Positions 59,999-64,000 of a stretch of 64,000 bases of DNA are shown here, piece by piece. A program made the position numbers and the translations under genes. The stretch comes from Sphingomonas abaci (GTDB taxonomy: Bacteria; Pseudomonadota; Alphaproteobacteria; Sphingomonadales; Sphingomonadaceae): positions 186,001-250,000 of the forward strand of contig NZ_JACHNY010000003.1 of NCBI RefSeq assembly GCF_014199625.1, in the 5' to 3' direction. Within the stretch, counting starts at the first letter, position 1, and every line of letters starts with the position of its first letter. The notes under the pieces were generated by a model that had not been told where the DNA came from, made no database searches, and saw only the letters and a program-made list of their open reading frames with translations.

Positions 59999-61348
59999 AT
60001 GGCGGAATTCGATTACGACCTGTTCGTGCTGGGCGCCGGGTCCGGCGGCACGCGGGCCAGCCGGGTCGCCGCGGCGCATGGCGCGCGCGTCGCGGTGGCG
60101 GAGGAGTATCGGGTCGGCGGCACCTGCGTCATCCGCGGCTGCGTGCCCAAGAAGCTGCTTGTCTATGGCGCGCATTTCGCCGAGGATTTGCGCGACGCGG
60201 CGCATTTCGGCTGGGACGTGCCAAGCCCGTGCGCCTTTTCCTGGACGCGGCTGCGCGACAATGTGCTGCGCGAAGTCGACCGGATCGAGGGCGCCTATAC
60301 CCAGACGCTGAACAGCAAGGGCGTGACCATCCTGCCGCAGCGCGCGGTGGTGACGGGGCCGAACAGCGTCCGGCTGGCCGATGGCAGCGAGGTGACCGCC
60401 GAGCGCATCCTGGTCGCGGTCGGCGCGCATCCCGCGATCCCCGAATGCCCCGGCCACGAACATGGCATCACCTCCAACGAGGTGTTCCACCTGGACGCAT
60501 TGCCGCGCCGCATCCTGATCGCCGGCGGCGGCTATATCGCCAATGAGTTCGCCGGCATCTTCAACGAGTTCGGATCGCAGGTGATCCTGGCCAACCGGTC
60601 CAACGACATCCTGCGCGGCTACGATCAGCAGATCCGCGACCGGCTGCTCCAGATCTCGATGACCAAGGGCATCGACTTCAAGTTCAACGCGGCGTTCCGG
60701 GGGATCGACAAGGGCGCGGATGGCTGCCTGACCGTGCATCTCGCCAATCACGACCCCGTCGTGGTTGACCAGGTGCTGTTCGCCACCGGCCGCCGCCCCA
60801 ACACCCACGGCCTAGGGCTGGAGAGCGCGGGCGTCGAGTTGGACGAACTGGGCGCGGTGAAGGTGGACGAGGACAACCGCTCGACCTGCCCGTCGATCTT
60901 CGCGGTCGGCGACGTGACCAACCGCATCCAGCTGACCCCCGTTGCGATCCGCGAAGGACAGGCGTTCGCCGACAGCTTCTACGGCAACCAGCCGAGCAGG
61001 GTGGACTATGGCTGCGTGCCCTCGGCGGTGTTCAGCCATCCGCCGCTCGCCGGCGTTGGGCTGACCGAGGCGGAGGCGCGCCAGCAACTGGGGTCGGTGA
61101 AGGTCTATTCCTCCGACTTCCGCCCGATGAAGAACGTGCTGGCCGACCGCAACGAGCGGGCGCTCTACAAGATGGTGTGCGACGGCGTCACCGACCGGGT
61201 GGTCGGCATCCACATGATCGGCCCCGACGTGCCCGAGATCCTGCAGGCGGCGGCGGTCGCGGTGAAGGCGGGACTGACCAAGGCGGATTTCGACGCCACG
61301 GTGGCGCTGCACCCGTCGATGGCCGAGGAACTGGTGCTGCTCAAGTAA
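59999..61348 (+). CDS. gor: glutathione-disulfide reductase
   Basis: FAD/NADPH enzyme keeping glutathione reduced, 449 residues. It has the FAD site LGAGSGGTRASRVAA, the redox disulfide GGTCVIRGCVPKKLLVYG (C43, C48), the NADPH site RRILIAGGGYIANEFAGIF with nearby Arg residues (NRS), and the C-terminal HPSMAEE. I prefer ATG 59999, with GGAG six bases upstream, over the ATG at 59993. Confidence 0.93.
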   Translation: MAEFDYDLFVLGAGSGGTRASRVAAAHGARVAVAEEYRVGGTCVIRGCVPKKLLVYGAHFAEDLRDAAHFGWDVPSPCAFSWTRLRDNVLREVDRIEGAYTQTLNSKGVTILPQRAVVTGPNSVRLADGSEVTAERILVAVGAHPAIPECPGHEHGITSNEVFHLDALPRRILIAGGGYIANEFAGIFNEFGSQVILANRSNDILRGYDQQIRDRLLQISMTKGIDFKFNAAFRGIDKGADGCLTVHLANHDPVVVDQVLFATGRRPNTHGLGLESAGVELDELGAVKVDEDNRSTCPSIFAVGDVTNRIQLTPVAIREGQAFADSFYGNQPSRVDYGCVPSAVFSHPPLAGVGLTEAEARQQLGSVKVYSSDFRPMKNVLADRNERALYKMVCDGVTDRVVGIHMIGPDVPEILQAAAVAVKAGLTKADFDATVALHPSMAEELVLLK

Positions 61349-61434
61349 AGCTGCGCTTGGTGCGGCGGGCGCAGAGCTGGCTTGCCTTTGACGGGCGGCC
61401 GGCTTTCAATGGCGACCTGTTCCAGGAGATCGCC

Positions 61435-61947
61435 ATGCGTCGTGCCGCCACCATCCTCGCCTCCTATGCCGCGCTGGCGCTGCTGCCCGCCGCCGCGCCC
61501 GTGCCCGCGCCGCGCGTCGGCATCGCCAGCTTCGAGCGACTGCCCCAGCCCTTGCCGCTGCCCTACCATGCCGGCAGCGCCAAGGCGGCAGTGGCGGAGG
61601 CGCGGGCACGCGCGCTCAAGAGCCGCAAGCGGCTGTTGATCGACCTGGGCGGCAATTGGTGCCTCGACTGCCGGCTGCTCGCGGGCGTGATGGAGCTGCC
61701 GCGGATGCGTCCCTTTGTGGCGAAGCATTTCGAGGTGGTGACGGTAGATGTCGGCCGGTTCGACCAGAATCTCGACATCCCCGCGCATTACGGCATCAAG
61801 GACCGGCTGAAGGGGGTGCCCGCGGTGCTGATCGTCGATCCGCGCACCGACAAGCTGCTCAACGCCGGCCGCGAGACCGCACTGGCCGATGCGCGCAGCT
61901 TGACGCCGCAGGCGCTCGCCGACTGGCTGGCGGGCTGGGCGGCCTGA
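61435..61947 (+). CDS. exported thioredoxin-like protein
   Basis: A 170-residue protein with a signal peptide (MRRAATILASYAALALLPAAAPVPA) and a thioredoxin-fold domain whose active site reads NWCLDCR (C76, C79). This is a WCxxC pair as in periplasmic thiol reductants and thioredoxin_7-type proteins. GVPAVLIVD supplies the cis-Pro loop. CAGGAG precedes the ATG. It follows gor by 86 bases and may share its redox purpose. Confidence 0.85.
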   Translation: MRRAATILASYAALALLPAAAPVPAPRVGIASFERLPQPLPLPYHAGSAKAAVAEARARALKSRKRLLIDLGGNWCLDCRLLAGVMELPRMRPFVAKHFEVVTVDVGRFDQNLDIPAHYGIKDRLKGVPAVLIVDPRTDKLLNAGRETALADARSLTPQALADWLAGWAA

Positions 61948-62003
61948 CGGGTTTGCGCCGACGTGAGGGGGCGGGCCGCGTTTGCCGCACCCTCCACGGT
62001 CCA

Positions 62004-62086
62004 ACCCGGTGGAGGCCGGGTCCGGTCACGGAACGATCCCGATAGGTGACTGGCGTCCCTCGGCCCGGGCCCGGCCTGCGCCGAGG
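62004..62086. repeat. degenerate REP-like inverted repeat
   Basis: An imperfect inverted repeat around CCGGTGGAGGCCGGGTCC (left) and GGCCCGGGCCCGGCCTGCGCCG (right) with the loop CACGGAACGATCCCG. The GAGGCCGGG arm and ACGGAACG loop match the element at 31337-31418. Confidence 0.5.
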
Positions 62087-62142
62087 TGATATGGTGGGTC
62101 TTGGAGAGGCCTCGCCTGCGCCGAGGCGGCGGTGACGATGAA

Positions 62143-62176
62143 GCGGGCGGCGCATCCGCAGCGATGGGCCGCCCGC
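62143..62176 (-). terminator. hairpin after the manganese catalase gene
   Basis: GCGGGCGG (62143-62150) pairs with CCGCCCGC (62169-62176). On the minus strand it lies just past the catalase stop and is followed by TTCATC. It is a plausible but weak intrinsic terminator. Confidence 0.5.
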
Positions 62177-62183
62177 TCGTCCC

Positions 62184-63038
62184 TCAGGCGATCTGCTGTG
62201 CCTGAGCGCCGCTGTCCGGGCGCGCCGGGCCAAGCACCGGCTTCTCGCCCAGCGGTTCGTTGCGGAACACGGTGAACTCGCCGCGTCCGTCGACCGTCGG
62301 ACCACTCGTCCAGCGCCCCTCCGGCACCGATCCGTCGACCGAGGTTGCGTAGAAATTATAGTTGTTCTGCTGATCCTCCATCTCCTGCGGGAAGCTGTTG
62401 GGGATCGGCAAATTGGCGGACGGTCCGCCCAGCTCCTCCAGCACCGCCAGCCATTGCTGCTGGTGCATCGTGTCGCGCGCGATCATGTAGTGGAGCATCT
62501 TCTTCATGCCCTCGTCCTGCGTCGCGTTGAACAGCCGCACCGCCAGCACCCGGCCGGTGCTCTCCGCCGCGACGTTGCAGTACATGTCGGCCGAGATGTT
62601 GCCGCTGGCGTAGATGTGGCTCATGTCGAACGGAATGCCGTCGGAATCGATCGGCATCGCCGCCAAACCCGAGGACAGCAGATTCTTGTGGATCATGCCC
62701 TCGACCGCATGGCGGGCGTTGCTGCCGCCCATCACCGCGCCGACGATGCCGTCGGCCGACCCCTGTTCCTGCAACTCGGTCGGCGCCTTGTCGAGGTTGA
62801 GCGCGACGGCGGTCGCCAGCATCTCGATATGGCCGATCTCCTCGGTCGCGGTGTGGAGCAGCATGTCGCGATATTTCGGGTTGGGCGAGCGGTTGCCCCA
62901 AGCCTGGAAGAAATACTGCATGCAGACGCGGATTTCGCCCTCCACGCCGCCGATCGCCTGTTGCAACAGGGTCGCGAAAGCGGGGTCCGGCTTGTCCACG
63001 CGGACGGGATATTGCAGCCGGCTGTCGTGATAATACAT
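62184..63038 (-). CDS. manganese catalase
   Basis: Di-manganese enzyme that dismutes H2O2, 284 residues, of normal length. Ligand candidates are Glu35 (GGVEGEIRVCM), Glu67 and His70 (TATEEIGHIEM), Glu159 (NVAAESTGR) and His192 (ARDTMHQQQ). It has no signal peptide and is probably cytoplasmic. It is a second, unrelated peroxide-removing enzyme beside the catalase-family protein at 44508-45602. Confidence 0.93.
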   Translation of the reverse strand: MYYHDSRLQYPVRVDKPDPAFATLLQQAIGGVEGEIRVCMQYFFQAWGNRSPNPKYRDMLLHTATEEIGHIEMLATAVALNLDKAPTELQEQGSADGIVGAVMGGSNARHAVEGMIHKNLLSSGLAAMPIDSDGIPFDMSHIYASGNISADMYCNVAAESTGRVLAVRLFNATQDEGMKKMLHYMIARDTMHQQQWLAVLEELGGPSANLPIPNSFPQEMEDQQNNYNFYATSVDGSVPEGRWTSGPTVDGRGEFTVFRNEPLGEKPVLGPARPDSGAQAQQIA

Positions 63039-63244
63039 GGTGCGCTCCCAAGATGGCAGGACTGGCTGAACGCGCAGGACGCGGATGGATCAGGCGGAAA
63101 AGCTCTGGTGCTGATCGGGATTAGGTAAGTTTTTCAGTCGCTTGATCTCGCTTAACCGGTGCCTGGCTGATGCATGGCGGTGGCCAAGCCTTGCATCCTG
63201 GGGCGGCTTGGCCATGATGCCCGGCGCTTGTGGGGAACGGCATC

Positions 63245-63712
63245 ATGCGTGGACAGATATTGGGCGTGGACCGGCGGACCGGCGAGGGGCTGGTATCGGG
63301 CGATGATGGCCGGCGCTATACCTTCCGCCCCGACGACTGGGCGCATCAGGGCGAACCCTCGGTAGGGGCCTATGTTGATTTCGATGCCGAGCAGAGCCGC
63401 GCGCGCAGCATCTTCCCGGTTCCCGCCGCCCCCCAGGCCGTCGCGCCTCCGGCAGTCGGCGCTGTGGCGATGCCGGGCGGGCCGGTCACCGACCGCAACA
63501 AATATATCGCGGCGATCCTGGCCTTCCTGTTCGGGACGCTGGGCATCCACCGCTTCTATCTGGGCCGGACCGGGTCAGGAATCGCGATGCTGGTGCTGAC
63601 CTGCACCGTTGTCGGGCTGCTGGTGACCGGGCTTTGGGCGCTGGTCGACTGCATCCGCCATCTGGTGATGTCCGACGCCGCGTTCGCGGCGCGCTATCCG
63701 CGCAAGGGGTGA
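63245..63712 (+). CDS. TM2-domain membrane protein
   Basis: A 155-residue protein. Its N-terminal ~60 residues resemble a small beta-barrel-like/cold-shock-type fold (GQILGVDRRTGEGLVSGDDGRRYTF). A Pro/Ala-rich linker leads to a C-terminal TM2 domain with two helices (KYIAAILAFLFGTLGIHRFYLGRTGSGIAMLVLT, then VTGLWALVDCIRHLV). ATG 63245 is preceded by GGGGAACGG. The TM2 domain is well marked, but the function is unknown. Confidence 0.82.
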   Translation: MRGQILGVDRRTGEGLVSGDDGRRYTFRPDDWAHQGEPSVGAYVDFDAEQSRARSIFPVPAAPQAVAPPAVGAVAMPGGPVTDRNKYIAAILAFLFGTLGIHRFYLGRTGSGIAMLVLTCTVVGLLVTGLWALVDCIRHLVMSDAAFAARYPRKG

Positions 63713-63783
63713 AGGTTCAATTCGCGCGGAAATCCTGGAAGCCCCTGACCGCCCCCTCATAAGAGAGGGCGGGGGCCGATGCG

Positions 63784-63870
63784 TCAAAGGGTCGAGATGA
63801 CCACCCCGATCACCAGCGCCTGTGCCGCGATCGCCAGCACCGAGCTGGTCACGGATTCGAACATACGCAT
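63784..63870 (-). CDS. 28-residue hydrophobic small protein
   Basis: A short frame: MRMFESVTSSVLAIAA followed by QALVIGVVISTL and a TGA stop. It is a single membrane helix with a polar start. GGAG lies nine bases before the ATG, and a GCCGGA-GATATA-TCCGGC palindrome lies just upstream. Similar tiny 'M..FE......L' proteins are, to my knowledge, common in sphingomonads; that is from memory, not measured here. Confidence 0.5.
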   Translation of the reverse strand: MRMFESVTSSVLAIAAQALVIGVVISTL

Positions 63871-64000
63871 GGTTGGGTCTCCAATGCCGGAGATATATCC
63901 GGCAAGGACGATATGGCGATCATGTCGCTCTGGCGCAATTTTGTAACAGGCTGCCGCAGATGCAGCGATTGCATCCTCAGCCGGGCCAGCGCATCGTCCG

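Overview
The window is GC-rich chromosomal DNA of an alphaproteobacterium, most likely a Sphingomonas-type sphingomonad. The case rests on very high GC with short gaps and many 4-base ATGA/GTGA overlaps, and on gene types and arrangements typical of that group: a PEPxxWA-type PEP-CTERM protein, a DUF4167 protein, lgt-midA-pgeF linkage, lipoyl E2 linked to E3, and a 'vgr-related' HEMTH protein. Dispersed palindromes of the form CCCGGCGAAGGCCGGGG fill many gaps. I see no tRNA, rRNA, CRISPR array, transposase or phage gene. This reads as ordinary core chromosome with a few accessory patches. The species assignment is inference.

Layout. 1-3.5 kb: the end of a CorC/TlyC-type protein, rph-rdgB (minus) and hrcA-grpE (plus). 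3.7-5.8 kb: a two-gene minus-strand glycosyl-transfer locus. 5.9-8.5 kb: threonine synthase-like gene, trhO and a HEMTH protein. 8.6-9.5 kb: an AT-richer patch with a PEP-CTERM protein. 9.5-13.7 kb: a PCuAC-type copper lipoprotein, then dnaK-dnaJ behind a good RpoH-type promoter. 14-24.5 kb: DMT transporter, ppa, M61 peptidase, DUF1345 protein, hisS-prfA-prmC, DUF4167, a CBS protein and an adenosine/adenine deaminase. 24.7-31.3 kb: a Cys/Met-metabolism PLP enzyme, the lgt-midA-GNAT-pgeF operon and an acyl-CoA ligase. 31.4-38.8 kb: HhH protein, thrC with an rRNA-type methyltransferase, a VanY-like peptidase, an RluA-type synthase, arfB, fRMsr and an M28 peptidase. 38.9-44.4 kb: a universal stress protein and pdhC ... 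lpdA. 44.5-51.3 kb: catalase-like protein, metallophosphoesterase, a degenerate RBBP9-like hydrolase, a HAD phosphatase and a divergent Mfd-like helicase. 51.4-56.5 kb: a divergently arranged polysaccharide-type cluster. 56.6-64 kb: lepB-rnc, pgi, gor with a thioredoxin-like protein, manganese catalase, a TM2 protein and a 28-residue membrane peptide.

How the genes work together. Protein quality control is split over hrcA-grpE and dnaK-dnaJ. Translation is served by hisS, prfA (RF1) with its methylase prmC, and the ribosome-rescue hydrolase arfB. Oxidative defence includes a manganese catalase, a catalase-family protein, glutathione reductase with a thioredoxin-like partner, and free-Met-R-SO reductase. 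Secretion and envelope are served by lgt, lepB and a D-Ala-D-Ala carboxypeptidase-like protein. Pyruvate dehydrogenase E2 and E3 sit together without E1.

The most unusual segment is 51.4-56.0 kb. It pairs an Fe-S FrhB-like protein, a polysaccharide pyruvyltransferase and a methyltransferase with a divergent GT9-like/DUF6165 pair. Next in interest is the Mfd-like helicase, which lacks any ATG/GTG/TTG start at its conserved N-terminus but has a well-placed ribosome site before a CTG codon.
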